From Plasmopara viticola (Eukaryota > Oomycota > Peronosporomycetes > Peronosporales > Peronosporaceae): a DNA stretch of 64,000 bases. A model generated the notes under the pieces. The model made no database searches and was not told where the DNA came from. It was given only the letters and a program-made list of their open reading frames with translations. A program made the translations under genes and the position numbers. Location: NCBI GenBank assembly GCA_001695595.3, contig MBPM02000022.1, positions 124,001 to 188,000 on the forward strand. The letters are read 5' to 3'. Shown one piece after another: positions 21,721-34,233 of this stretch. How positions within the stretch are numbered: position 1 is the first letter of the stretch; each line of letters begins with the position of its first letter.

Positions 21721-24700
21721 CTGTATATTTCGTTCGTTAGGGTAAATTCTAGAATGAGGAAATAATGCAAGTGAGCTTATAAAATCTAGAATGTTGTATG
21801 AAGGGAACTCGACAATAGACCTGTCGCATGTAAATTTACGTGGCACTTAAAAGGTATATTAGACCCCTTGATGGTGTTACCACACACTGCTATATCGAAG
21901 CTGCACTGAATTTTCGATGCTCTGAAAATGACATGGGCATTGACAACAACAATCAAGTACTCTATGTTTACGATTTTAAACATTAAGAGGAGCAGCTTGT
22001 CTGTTCGTCCGTCGCAAAGCTTTAAAGGCGATTTAAAAAGTCAACAATGTTTATTTATGTTTTTGCTATTCGCCCGATCTGTTCGAGGGTTTTAATGAGC
22101 TTAAATGTGGCAGATGAGCAACACGTACTTTTAATCACGTGTGTGCTTAAGAAAATGCAGGCTGTCGTGCTGCCACGTGGAAAAGGCCAAGATTCCACCA
22201 ATCTTAAAAATAGTTCTTCGAATGCTCCTTTACTTTTATAAAAACCGAAGTACGTTATCTAAATCTTGGCTTTTAAATCAGGAAGAGAAATACTTTCGGT
22301 ACAAAGTCGTGGTGAGGTATATAAATATTGCGTCCAAAGTGCAAAGGGGCAATTTTTAAGATCACTGCTATCTCACGTAGTCTACCAATTAAATGACCTG
22401 GCGCCAGCCAAGTCAATGTTATCGACGAAACAGAGCTTTACATTGACCGAGTATTTTTTCGAAGCTCGACCATGAAAAGTACGACTGACCATCATAATGG
22501 CACATGAATTAAAACTTGATTGATAAAGGAAACGACGTTACCGACGTGGTTTACTATCCATACACTAACAAAAATAGGTCAGAAACATCAAACTTGCGGT
22601 AGAGGAATTCGGCGTAGTCATGGTTGAGGACGGAAACTTTTGCGGGCACACATACAGACATGTTACTTACACGTAAACAGAACGCCTTAATGATCTTTCA
22701 TTAATAGAAGTCCAACAGCAAATTGTGTTTTGGTACACACACGTACCTAAGTCGGTATGTAAAAATAACGAATGAGAATGAAACAACTAGCGGGCTAGAC
22801 TATAAAACAGACACAGGTACACAAAACGATTAGCCGCCATGTTTAAGGCTTTTAGCACAAAAGCTCGGCTTTTGCCACTAAATCGTAAATCACATCTGTC
22901 CATCACAAAGCACTTTCTATACAATTGGGCCAATTATATCTGGTCATAACGATTACGAAAAGACATTGAATGTGGCTGCCAAACGGCCGAAACATTAAAT
23001 GATGACCAAGCCAGCTCCCAAGAAATGGCTTTCACAGGTGCTTCAAGACGACCTCTGTACTCAAGGCTTTTTCAAAAGTAAGATTGTGGTTAGGAGTGCT
23101 GCAGGGGCTTTAGCAAACACTCCCCTGGCTCCTCGTCGTCTAAGGCTGCAACATGAGCGCCTTTTTAGTGTCGGCTAAGACCAGTTCAATTAATAGCTAT
23201 GAGATGCTGATTTCTATTCAGGTCTAATGACTGCTGCTTTGGATGAGTTATTGGCCCAAGTTGACGACAATATCAACCAAAGGGCCTTTTAGCTCAAAAT
23301 TGCACCGTAGATAGGTTAGACTTGTAGTTCGACCCATTCGCTTCTCCGCATTACGACAGAAGTGTTTATCTCCAAGACTCGACACTGGATGGTCTTTGAT
23401 TATATAATAATCGAAATTCCACAGCCAAAAACTACACATTAATTCTAGTAGAATGCCCCCTAGATGGAGTTATCGGTAGTTGGGCACGAGAAAGAAAATA
23501 CGATGATAGACCCTGGCACCAGTGTAAAAGGAATAAAGGGTGAAATTAACGATGATAAACCTCGGTATACTAACAAAAACATGATGACAAAGGTTGCTAG
23601 GGCAGAAAGGAAAACCCTCGCTTACAACTTACATTCCTAACAGCTGGTATGACAATATGCCGAGGCCGAGACATTTCGATAGCGAGTTGACTTTGTCACA
23701 CCACGCGGGGAAAATATTTCAAGCGCACGAACATATTCATTCAGGGTGATAAATTCTTAGATTGAAATTCCTGAAGAAGAAACAATCACATTCTAGATTT
23801 CAAATGCTGACACAACAAGGCTAAGAGAATACCTAGTGGCACCATCGGAAAGAACTCGATCCACCTTTGTCCTTTGTCCTCTTACAAATCCATATGAAGG
23901 AATTGTTACAGAAATTAGAGCATGCACAGAATCGCCGTTAGGTCACGCTGAAATAATTGTGTTATTTGCCAACCACTTTTGCATACGCCGTGCGAGGATT
24001 AACCTTCAGAGGATTCTTTCAACAGGCAATACATATATAGGTACTATTCGGCACCATGGCCTGTCGAATTCTTCCTCAACCTTGTTGGACGCGTAGTTCA
24101 GAGAGTACGTGAATACCTCACGTGATGGCGGCTTGCGTCGGTGAGTGTTTACAAATCCAACGGGACCGTCTCGACATGCGGTAACAAGATTGCTGCCAAC
24201 CTATAAACCCCGCTGTCTTTGTATAAATCCTAATAACGCTCGTAAAGTCGTGCCAAAACCCATGCAACGGCTTTTGATTGTCTTGCAAAGCGGGATTGTC
24301 GCGTTTAATAATGTGATTTAGGATCGAAGAGTCGGCCTAAAGAATAATTAGAGCAGCATGTGCCTCCAGAGTATTCGCACTTGAAATTTTCGTCGCTCGG
24401 AGTAACGACTTGACTGGATTTGCCGAGTTTATTCTATACTGGAGCAGACCGTCGGGCCACTTATAACGATGCAAGTACGATCGCTGTCGAAGGATTGACT
24501 ACTCGATTTTAGCATCTTCGCATGCAATGAAAATTTGCAGATAAAGGCTAGAGATTAATTACTATTGTATATGTCTGATGGAGCCGTTCGTCAATAGAGC
24601 TTTTACCACTACATATGTGGCTCAAGTTCAGCACTGGTCAGCACGAAAGCGCATTTTCAGGCTTGTAATTAAAGTAAAAGTTAGACTTCACGAAATAGGA

Positions 24701-25948
24701 CAACATCCCTACCATTCTATAATATAGGTGGGGCTTTGGGGCTTAATAATCGCCGTCTTTAAAGACAGATGCGCAATCTGATTATGCTTAGAGCCCAAAA
24801 TTTGTACTCACCTCTTCATCTGAGTATACACCATCTTTATCATACAGCGATAGCTGCATTTGGAGCTAAATTATGTTCGGACTAAAGTAAAGAACTCGCT
24901 TAATGACTCTTCTTGCGTTGCAGTTATGAGCTACCGATATCATAGTCGGAAGCGACACGAACGACACAAAATGACTTTGTCTCTTTTAATCAGATGCCCA
25001 CTTTTTGCTTTCGAAACTAAATCGAAAGTACACTACCGCAGGCAGCTCTAAGTATCTTTCAACGTTTTGTTTAAATGGAGCAACGAGATTTTAGTACTTA
25101 GCAAGCTTCCTTTGTCGGATTTGGATTGGTTCGCATAACTTCAACACTTTGCCCATAGTAGACGAAATGGCCCTCTGGACGCCTTCAGATCAACTTTGGA
25201 CGAATTTGTTGACAAATCGAATGCCTATGATGTTCGAAATAAACGTGTGAATAGAAAGTCAAATTTTGTTGGAGTGCTCGATAGTCTTTGTGGTGTCGCT
25301 GATCGCTACAATAGCATAACGCTAGGCATACTAATCGATGCGAACGGTAGATTCAATTATCTCATCAAGCTTGGCAGTAGATTCAATACACAGCCTAGCT
25401 TATCCTGGCATGATCTTTAACAAAACATTTTTCCATAGATTTTGTGCTTGTCTAGGAACTGCTGCACTTTTAAGCTTTTTGTAAGCAAAGATAAGTCACC
25501 ACTTTTTGTTCCGATTTTGTGCACATAAAGTCGGTGACAGCGCAAAGACATCGGTTGCTGCACCGTGTGATTTCTTGTTACTTCGCTCAAGAAGGCATTG
25601 AAGATCTCAAACTGCTGGCTACTGCCTTTTGACAAAGAACTTCTAGCATGGTATAATGACACCGTCATGCTCAACTCCTCGACAAACATTAGCATTTTTT
25701 GCGAGATCCTGAACTGAATATTCATTCCATATGGTCATACCCGCTTTTTGAATATCTAACGTCAGGCACTACGTACATAACCTATACGGCTGATATAAGA
25801 CGTCTTATAAGCATGAGCGGCTTATTCTAAAAACGGTTTTCCAATGTGAGGAGCGCCACCTTGCAATATTTCCCTTAAGAATATAATCAAGATTTCAATG
25901 GCTTTAAGCTTTTTAATTTCAGCATCTTTGTGCTGTGGCTCTACCCGC
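21721..25948. other. Gene desert, part 1
   Basis: AT-rich, with only short frames. Frames at 23836-24096 and 25417-25725 reach 86 and 102 codons but show no domain I can name. It is probably old transposon debris; I cannot assign it to a family. Confidence 0.5.
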
Positions 25949-26371
25949 CTAATTTGGAATCGTATTAAAGGCTATAGAGACGAAGTCAAGTCTACCTTCA
26001 GGTACCTTCGATACTCTTGATTCGACAACGTAGTTGCTTTTGACGGGTTCATTCGTACAGAAGAGGTGGAAATTTGACTTTGCAAAGCCCTGTCGCGTGT
26101 AAACAGGGTGGGTGGCAAATGCATATTTGCTTCGACTATTGATTTGGGGCTCGTGAGCTTCTATCCACACCATGCTCAGAAGTGATTTGCACTTGTCAAT
26201 GTAATAAGTGAGAGCTGGCTGTCTTCTGCCGAAAGCTTTGGGCTGCTGGCTGTACACGCAAGAGTGCGACAACATGGTTCTTTTGTATATATACTCCATC
26301 GCATTTAGGTATTCTGTGCACCAGCAAACGATTGCGGACAGAAAAATACATAAGAAAGAATGATACTTCAT
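25949..26371 (-). CDS. Candidate small secreted protein
   Basis: This 140-residue frame has a genuine ATG and a classic signal peptide: a basic second residue (Lys), then a hydrophobic core LCIFLSAIVCW, and a plausible cleavage site near residues 18-24. The mature part is basic and contains several cysteines and aromatic residues, with no RXLR, LFLAK or other effector motif that I can see. It sits alone in a gene desert, as effector genes of this group often do. Function is unknown. The frame is longer than its surroundings would give by chance, but a random frame with a hydrophobic start cannot be excluded, and there is no homology evidence here. Confidence 0.4.
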   Translation of the reverse strand: MKYHSFLCIFLSAIVCWCTEYLNAMEYIYKRTMLSHSCVYSQQPKAFGRRQPALTYYIDKCKSLLSMVWIEAHEPQINSRSKYAFATHPVYTRQGFAKSNFHLFCTNEPVKSNYVVESRVSKVPEGRLDFVSIAFNTIPN

Positions 26372-29300
26372 AAAAATGTGTCAGCTTCATGGGCTAAAAA
26401 ATTGTTTTATTGAGTCAGTGATCGATGTCTCTGGAATCAAGTTCTATACATTTATGAATTGGAGGATTTATCGAGCCCTCAATCTGCGAATTGTGAGTCA
26501 CTCTATGTTGGCACCCCTAATTATTTATTTTGCGGCCGACAATGTCACGCATTATACTATACAAACACAGTGATCGATGAGTGTTGCTCATTAGTATATT
26601 CATGTGGATGCCTAGAAGCTGCCTGAAATGCCTTAGTCGATAGCTAACCATATTGTCTGGCAACGAACGCTGTTTGCGTCGGCAATTGTTCAGTGGATAG
26701 CGTGTCACCCCATGCGCTTTTTCTGGACCTCTCTTGTGGTGGTTTAGACTGACGCGAAGTCGCTTTTTGTGGCATGCTGTCGGTGCGAGCTCTCAAAAGC
26801 ATCGCTCAACACTTTACGCGCCACTCTACGCGCAGTAATCAGACCTCTTCTTCACTGACTTAAAGCAAGACGATCATGCCATTGATGGCTTAAAGTAAAT
26901 GCTTGCTTGTCGGTCCATACGGAGTTCTAAGAAACGCTTTAACTGTTTTGGCTTAAAGCTAGCCATACCTAATGCAAATTATAACAATTTTATGTAAGCA
27001 CCTTTGCCGCGCGGGCTGTATTAATTTAATCGCTAAGTCTTTTCAAGTCAGCAGATTTAACTTTACTCCAAGTCGAAGTGCAGCGAAAGGGCCAAATTTT
27101 CGATTGATGTATGCATGCTCGGCAGTCATCAATGGAAGAGACTGGCCAGTCAGACGGGCATCACTTAGTGACTTACGATTTACTCTTTTCTTGCTACCAT
27201 CATAGCAATAGAATTCTATACACCACAACTTTAGTGTTCAGACCTGATAACCCAATGTCCAGCTCATTCGCCGAATCGCTCAAGTGCACATCGGTAGCCC
27301 TTCTGCTTTCGAGAAAACCCTTTTTATATTCATCCTATTGTATTAATGATCGCAAATAAAATATTTGACCATTGACGACCCAGAAATTTAAATTAGATTT
27401 TTATATCAAGTTCAAAAAAATATTCTGACACTCTCAAGCTTGAGAACCCAATTTCACCGAAACCAAAGCTGCAGATACTTTTTTCGATCCTGAAGATAGA
27501 ATTAAGCTATTTTGGTGCGAAGAGCTTTAGCGCATGGATTTTCACACAAGGAGATAGATAATTGCTGAACTCTTTCAAACGGATAAGTATTGTCAAAGCG
27601 CCATTCAAACTTTCCTTAGCGTATCCAAACTAGCAACCCTTTTAGTCTATCCGTGTCATAAATTCCACTGAAGCTTAGATCTAGCTTCGAGATGGCCAAA
27701 GTTTTGTTTGTTGCCCCGCTTATTTTAAGGGAATAATCAAAGCTGATTTGACTAGTATGGCGAGGATAAATTGTATTCTTCTTCCTTTCCAGCAAAGGTT
27801 TTGACGCTCACAGTGGGCACTTTTGGCTCAAAAGTCATTTACATTAGGAAAAGACATTTCAGACGCAAGCAAATCCGTACTTTTCTTGGATAGAGCTGTA
27901 ACAGAGCATGATTTGGGCCAAATGAAGCTTTAAGACGCGCATTATTCACACCGTAGGCCTATGCAATCGTGCGTCGTTTCATCTTACGGCCTCCCTAATA
28001 CTCTTAGCTTTTCGAATCCTTCTTGCATGATCAAAGATAGTTAAGCGTAGATAAAGGGTCTGCCATATCCATAGAGCTTTAGTAGCGAGTTCCGACTCTC
28101 AATCTGACTGCAAGAAATGGTGTAGATCAGAATATTGAAGACCATTTAAAGCTCTCTACACTCTTGTATCTAAACATACCCGATATCGTTTTTGAATTAC
28201 GCTTTAATATGGTCATTGCAACTTATCACGACTAATAGTATTAGTCCACAAATCAAATTGTATTCGGTACCTATGCTGCTAGCGGAATTTAGCTACCCAG
28301 CGATGACGTTACAAAGGCTCTGTCACGACTACCTTCGGTACATTTATTACCTCACATTCGACCGTGTATCTCCTTTGGCTTTTTAGCAAACAAGCCGGAC
28401 ACACAACAGGTGTTACGACATGACGACCAAAGCTTTGCTGCGCAAAATTGGGCGGCTAGCACCTGTGATTCCTCGCAAATCGGGACTACAACCTTGCTCT
28501 ACTAGTCGGATTTAATCTCTACCCACGGCTTGCTCATGTTCGGGCTATCCGTCTCCATGTCAAGATCGAGGAATGACCGCATGATGTAACTTTTTTAAAA
28601 AAAGTCACGTCTACATAAGCCATGGAACTCTAGCATCGTTCCATCAAACAGTCAGACCAAAAGTGGCTTTTTTCTCTTGCGATCTCATGCGGCATCAGTC
28701 AGACTGTCTTTCGAGTAAGAATCGTTTGCTGGCGCGCATAATATTCAATGTAGAAGTTCCTCCGATTTTCATAATAGTTTAACTAGGACGCTCTTGCGCT
28801 ACAATAGCGCCCTTGTTCCCATGTGCACATGAGTAGCAATTCGCCGCTGCTGCAAGAGCTATTAATTTTCGTGTTAAAGAGATTATGGTTCAAATCTGCC
28901 ACATACTTATCTTGTGTACTATATTTGCCCCAATACGGGACTAAAGGCCGTTGTTTCTGGCTTCGAAAGCGCGACTTATCTAGCGAACTTTTCAAGCTGC
29001 GAAGGTGCACTTCGTCCCTCTTTTAGGACAAGAACGATCAATGTGCCCTTGTTGATCACAGTGTTAGTACTTGACTCGTTAATCCTTACGATTCTGAGGT
29101 CTAAACTTAAGTCAGTGAACCCATGAACATCCCTACGCGGGCTCCATATACGCCATGAAGTTGCTCAACCACTTCTTTTAAGAAAAACGAGCTTGATTGT
29201 GGCTATGGTCTTCTTAAAAGCAATCTACATTGCTTTTTTCCATCGTCGCTTGCACTTGAAAGAATTGAGTGTTAGGTAGACCAAGTTCTGCATATGAGTG

Positions 29301-30242
29301 CCCATCATTCAGCCGCCTACCCAATAGATTGTGCATTTCCAACTAGCATCTTGTCGTCTGCACTTTAGTAGTTTGTCCATAGTCCAGAGGTCATAATCGT
29401 GGTTAAATTTTATGGAATTCGGGGAAATACTCAGGATGGGAAGGTGTTGGTTTCTGTTCCTATCTATTAATTAAGCACTTCTACCGTGGCAATCGGAGCC
29501 TGATATTCAGGAGCCCTCGAGCCTAATTGCTGCTCGTGAAGTGCCGTCTGGCCTTTCAGCTGCTTACTAGTAGGTAGAGCTGCAATGACAGCTGTCTACT
29601 TAGAATCAAATAAGCTGGAATGTCTCAAGCAGACATTTTGGGCAGTCGGTCGATGAGGAAAAGTCGTATGATATATATTGAACTCTGTACAAAATTGCAG
29701 AACTTACAACAAAGTACCACCATATAAGACGCGGTCACACAGGACCTAGTACCGAGAATACGTGCAAAAAAACTTCAATCTTGTGATCTTGTGTAGAGAA
29801 CTGCAATTTATAGGGTGCGATAAAATACAATGAAAACCTTATATGTGTTACTAAGTTTTGAGCCTAAACAAAAGATTCGTGACCTCGTAATTAAAAGACA
29901 GCGATTAAATTAAAATGCTTGTCGCAAGATGACTGCCCGGTATACTTCTTATCCTTACAATGCAAAATAAACTGTCGTTGTGGTCAGTATACGTCTACAT
30001 TTCTAAATACGTAATCAAATGTAGCTATCATAGCGACTTGGTAGTTGCTTTGCAAAATTATTGAAGTCACTTTAAATTCCGCGTCTTAGAAAAAATAAAC
30101 CAAGGGATAATGACGAAGTATCGTTGCCGACATCGTCTGACTGTGCTGAGCATGGCATGACGTCAAAACTTATGCAAAATAACTGAAGTCCCCAACTGTA
30201 TATTTCCTAGTAATTTAAATCAGTAAAAGCAACTTTCTTTAA
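26372..30242. other. Gene desert, part 2
   Basis: AT-rich, with no frame above about 80 codons and no recognisable RNA gene or intact transposon. Confidence 0.5.
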
Positions 30243-31660
30243 TTAATTCCTTTCGGATTTGCACAAGCAATCATATGCTGTGACAAATTGCGAGAACGAG
30301 ATTCGTTGCTGCTCAATACTACTCTCTTTTAGTCGGGCGACCATTTCCTCAGTAGAAAGCGCATCTTGATCGAATGGAGCAAGCGTTCGGAACGCAGTCA
30401 ACGCTGCTTCTAATGACACACATCCATCAACTGGCTCTGGACTCAACTGCAAAAAGACACTGTGCAGTAGCACTTGCGAGTCTTCGTACTGCTGAAGCTC
30501 CAGCTGCAAGCTCGCCAGCCGGGTCTCCAATGGCGACAGACGTGCCTTTTCACAATCAAGCTTAAGATTCCACTGCCGAAGTTGCTCCTTGTATCCCTCA
30601 GCAGTCACTTCTAAACCCATCAACTCATTTTGCAAAGCAATCTTCGTTGTGGACTTTGGTTCCTGTTTATCGACAGGATTCGATGGTAACTGACTTTCCA
30701 GCACGCGCTTTTCTTCCAGCAATTGCGAAATCTCATTCTGGTAATCCACTAGCGTGCAAACATGTCGACGAGGAAAACCTGCAACCTTTGCCCTTAGTTC
30801 ATCCCGTTGTCTCTGTTTTCGCTGAATTGTCAGCTGCTTGTTTTGCACTGCCGTCTTCAAAGCTACAAGCTCCTCGGCTAGTCCCTGATTCTCGAGTTTT
30901 TTAGCTAATGCGCGTTCACTCCACTCCACCGCCGTTCTCGGCGTCATCGATCGTTTGGCATGATGACCACCATTTCTTCGATGCTTAATAGACTCTGAAA
31001 CTTGATCCAAAACGTTTGCCAGCGTTGCACTAGTTTTCAAAGGTTGTAGGTCACTCTGAAGCGAGGCCGCCACTTGTTCCTTTTCAATAAGTTGCAATTT
31101 CAGAATACGAACTTGATTTGTCAGCGCTTTCTTCTGTTGCCGTAGCTCTCGTCGCATCTCACACAGCGTTTCCTCGTCACGAAAAAAAGCGGCTGACGTA
31201 CGCATTAGAGTTCGAGCAGGCGTTACAGTCTTTGAGGTAGGAATTAAACCATCAACTTTATTCAAGTCTTCTTTTGAAACCGGACTCGTCACAATCTCAT
31301 CATTCTCATCCTTTTCCAAGTCGTCTTCTTCACTCTTTTCCTCCTCGCTAGCTTGAGCATCTTGGTTATCATTCGCTTTCTCTTCACCATCGTTTAACTC
31401 TGCCAAACAGCTATCACCTTCAACTTCATTCCCAAATTTTATAGGGTACTCTTCTGTACCCCACTGCAAACAGTACTCGTTTACAATCAGTCCACCTCAC
31501 GAAGTGCAGCCAAACTTACCTCCCACTGCTCCTCGCCGTCATCGTACTTAACGTGGTACCCTCGTTCTGCCAAGTACGCATCGACCACACCGTCATACCA
31601 TTCGTCCTCACCTTCCCAGTAAACGCGCACACGGCATCCAACCGCCTCATCTCCGCGCAT
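30243..31660 (-). CDS. Tudor-like coiled-coil protein
   Basis: Exon 1 (31660-31520) and exon 2 (31463-30243) are joined in phase 0 over a 56-bp intron (GTAAGT...GCAG), giving 453 residues. Residues 1-60 form a small beta module of Tudor type: GCRVRVYWEGEDEWYDGVV then YHVKYDDGEEQWEW, whose aromatic pattern matches modules that read methylated histones or nucleosome components. An acidic stretch follows (about 65-110, with many Glu and Asp), then long coiled coils from about 140 to 370 (for example LRQQKKALTNQVRILKLQL). The C-terminus may hold an EF-hand-like or helical tail. The family is not recognised by name; a chromatin or scaffold role is inference. The gene is head-to-head with eEFSec, 158 bp apart. 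Confidence 0.8.
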
Positions 31661-31818
31661 CGTTACTAGCAGTCACTCACTAAGCCACTTACTCACCCGT
31701 CGCAAGTACCTTTTACATCTATCTGTCGATTGTTGGTACTTAAAATACCGTCGCAAGTACTAGTTTCCATCATCCACACGAACGCCACATCAACTAAGTA
31801 TGACTCCCTGTCAAAAGG
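31661..31818. promoter_or_regulatory. Bidirectional promoter with repeated motif
   Basis: Only 158 bp separate the start codons of the divergent Tudor-like and eEFSec genes, so both core promoters must lie here. CCGTCGCAAGTAC occurs twice in direct orientation (about 31698 and 31749), 51-52 bp apart. Confidence 0.6.
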
Positions 31819-31826
31819 ATGTGTGA
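31800..31826 (+). other. Upstream ORF overlapping eEFSec start
   Basis: An eight-codon ATG frame starts 19 bases before the eEFSec ATG, in another frame, and ends at a TGA that lies after the main start. A ribosome starting here would read past the main ATG at 31819. Whether it is in the mRNA depends on the transcription start. Confidence 0.5.
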
Positions 31827-33944
31827 TGTGAACATCAATGTCGGAGTAGTGGGGCACGTCGATAGCGGCAAGACGAGTCTTGTGCGCGCTCTAAGCACCC
31901 ACCTATCCACTGCTGCACTGGACAAAGATCCACAGAGTCAGCAACGTGGGATTACACTCGATCTGGGCTTCTCTAGTTTCCGTTTAAAGCCACGTTCATC
32001 GACTTCAGTGCTTGGGCACCCCTGCTTGCAGGTCACTCTGGTCGACTGTCCAGGCCATGCGTCGCTTTTTCAAACGATACTAAGTGGTGTAGCGATCATC
32101 GATTCTGTTGTAGTGGTTGTTGACTGTCGCAAAGGATTGCAGGCGCAGACTATCGAGAGTCTGCTTTTGACGTCGCTCATTGCGAAACGGAACGTAATTG
32201 CGGTGCTGACCAAGACAGACCTGTTGCCACCTGAGAATTCTGAAAAGATTAAAGCACAGAATCGAGTTATTCACGAAATCCGGTCATTTATGGCGACGCA
32301 TTTCAACTATCACGACATTCCCATTGTCTCTGTAGTTGTAGGCACTGGCCAAGAACCTCAGGGAATTGAGCAGCTTTTAGACGTGTTACGTGGACACCTA
32401 CAAGTACCGGAACGTGACGCTTCTGGGCCTTTTCGACTTGCCGTGGATCACTGCTTTGCTGTGTCTGGAAATGGGACCGTCTTGACTGGCACAGTGCTGT
32501 CAGGAACGATAGCGAAGGGAGATGATTTAGAAGTCCTCCCTCTTGGAATCCAGACAAAAGTAAAGACATTACAAGTGTTTAAAAGAGATGTACACCGTTG
32601 CGTGCAAGGAGATCGCGTGGGCGTTTGCGTGAAGGGAGTTGACCCAGCACTTGTAAAAAGAGCGATAGTAGCGTCACCAATTGGAAGTTTGCCTCCTGTA
32701 ACGCAAGTGGTGATTCCAGTGACACGTGTGCCATTTTTTCGGGGTGGAGCGTGCAAGAGTGGAGCCAAGTGCCACGCTACCGTGGGTCATACGACGGTCA
32801 TTGCCATAGCGACATTCTTCTCACGATTAGGAAAAAGTGACCCCAATAGTACAGACTTTGACCCTTTAGCGCCGTATGAATTTGCACCGAGTCTCGATTT
32901 TACGCGAATGCGCACGAAACTGGTCAAAATGAGAGCACATTCGGTCAAGCAGTGTTTGCACTCCTTCAGTTTGAGCACGCTGTCTTTTGCCCTCCAAAAA
33001 CGCTTATCGTATGCTCTCGTCTGGATTTAAATGCTAAGCAATTTCCGTGCCGACTAGCATTTTACGGAGCTGTCAATTGTGTGGTGGGATTATGTGACGA
33101 AGAGTTACGAACATTACGTAGTGTGCACCAACCCGTTGTAAGTCTTGATCGATTACGTATCGGTCGAGTAAAGCACCGAGAGGGTTATGTCGACAAAGTG
33201 ATGACTTCAAATGGCAAAGCAGAAGAAGTCGGCGATGTGATTGGTCGCGATATGTTTTCCAAGGATGTCAAGTGGAGTGTTTATCAAAACTTTGTAGTTT
33301 TATTCGACAAAACGCACCTTCTTGGTTCACTTTGCGGTCCTTTTGGCAAAGCTGGAAAGTTTCGCATTGCATTAGATTCCGAGTCTACGGTCATGAAGAT
33401 GAAGCCGCAGCTCAAACCTGTAGCCGGTGAGAAACTTGTCATGCGCTTTTTAAAGATCATGAAACTCAAGGCACCAAAGCTGAAGGGGAAGGCAAAATCT
33501 TTCACTTCGACGACCACCAGATCCACTAGTAAAGTTGCTGTATGCTCTTTCGTGCAAGACTGTAATTTGCTTTATCCGGAAGCGTTTCGACGCTTGCCAG
33601 CAGTCGAAGAAGGTTCAGCAAATGTGGCCACATTTTCAAGAAGAGATGCGGTGCAGTCAAAGCGAGTAAATGATTTAATACGAATTGGAATTATTGAGCG
33701 ATTAAAGGGTCAAACATCCGCGGATGGTAGAAATCCATTCGCTGTCGTTTCAGGCTTGTTCAGTACCGAGCAAGAGGCCACAAGGGCCGTGGGCTCTCGC
33801 ATTCGGTGTCTTGTCGATTCGTGTAACACATTAGATGGAGGCACGATTGAAAAGGCATTTGGCAAAGCAGGTAAAGTTCGAGTGGATTTTCAAGAATGTG
33901 GAGGTACCAAGGCCCAACTTGGAGATAAAGTCGAGTGGGGCTGA
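31819..33944 (+). CDS. EEFSEC: Selenocysteine-specific elongation factor, frameshifted
   Basis: eEFSec delivers selenocysteyl-tRNA to UGA codons. The GTPase domain is intact: GHVDSGKT at residues 12-19, RGITLD at 43-48, DCPGH at 76-80 and TKTD at 131-134, followed by beta-barrel domain 2. The protein is then read in a different frame: frame 1 (31819-33030) stays in-family until about 32945, then becomes unlike the family, while the -1 frame (open 32952-33944) continues with FEHAVFCPPKTLIVCSRLD, typical of domain 3, to an ordinary stop. The two frames overlap, so no intron fits; one base has been lost or misread. Both halves otherwise look undamaged, so the break is recent, a sequencing error, or a translational frameshift. 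Without the shift the protein ends early, at 403 residues, and domains 3 and 4 are lost. The intact length would be about 707. Confidence 0.85.
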
Positions 33945-34233
33945 TTGCGGTACGCTAATATGCAGTTTGAATGAATTATATTCCCAGTTATACAGACAAA
34001 AAATAAAGATTTGTACCTTGTTTAAAAGCCGAAGTTCTTGACATCATACCTCCAGGAGGCTTTTCTACCAGAGCCAACATAGCAACTCACGAGCGCCAAA
34101 TACTACGCAGTTGATTGAACGAGTAGATAAAGAGGCGTTTTTCAGGGCCGTCTTACAAGCTTTTGACCCGAGCATTTCGAAAGTCTTGATTTAGATTTTA
34201 AGAGAATAATATATTAAAAACAATGGCCTATTC

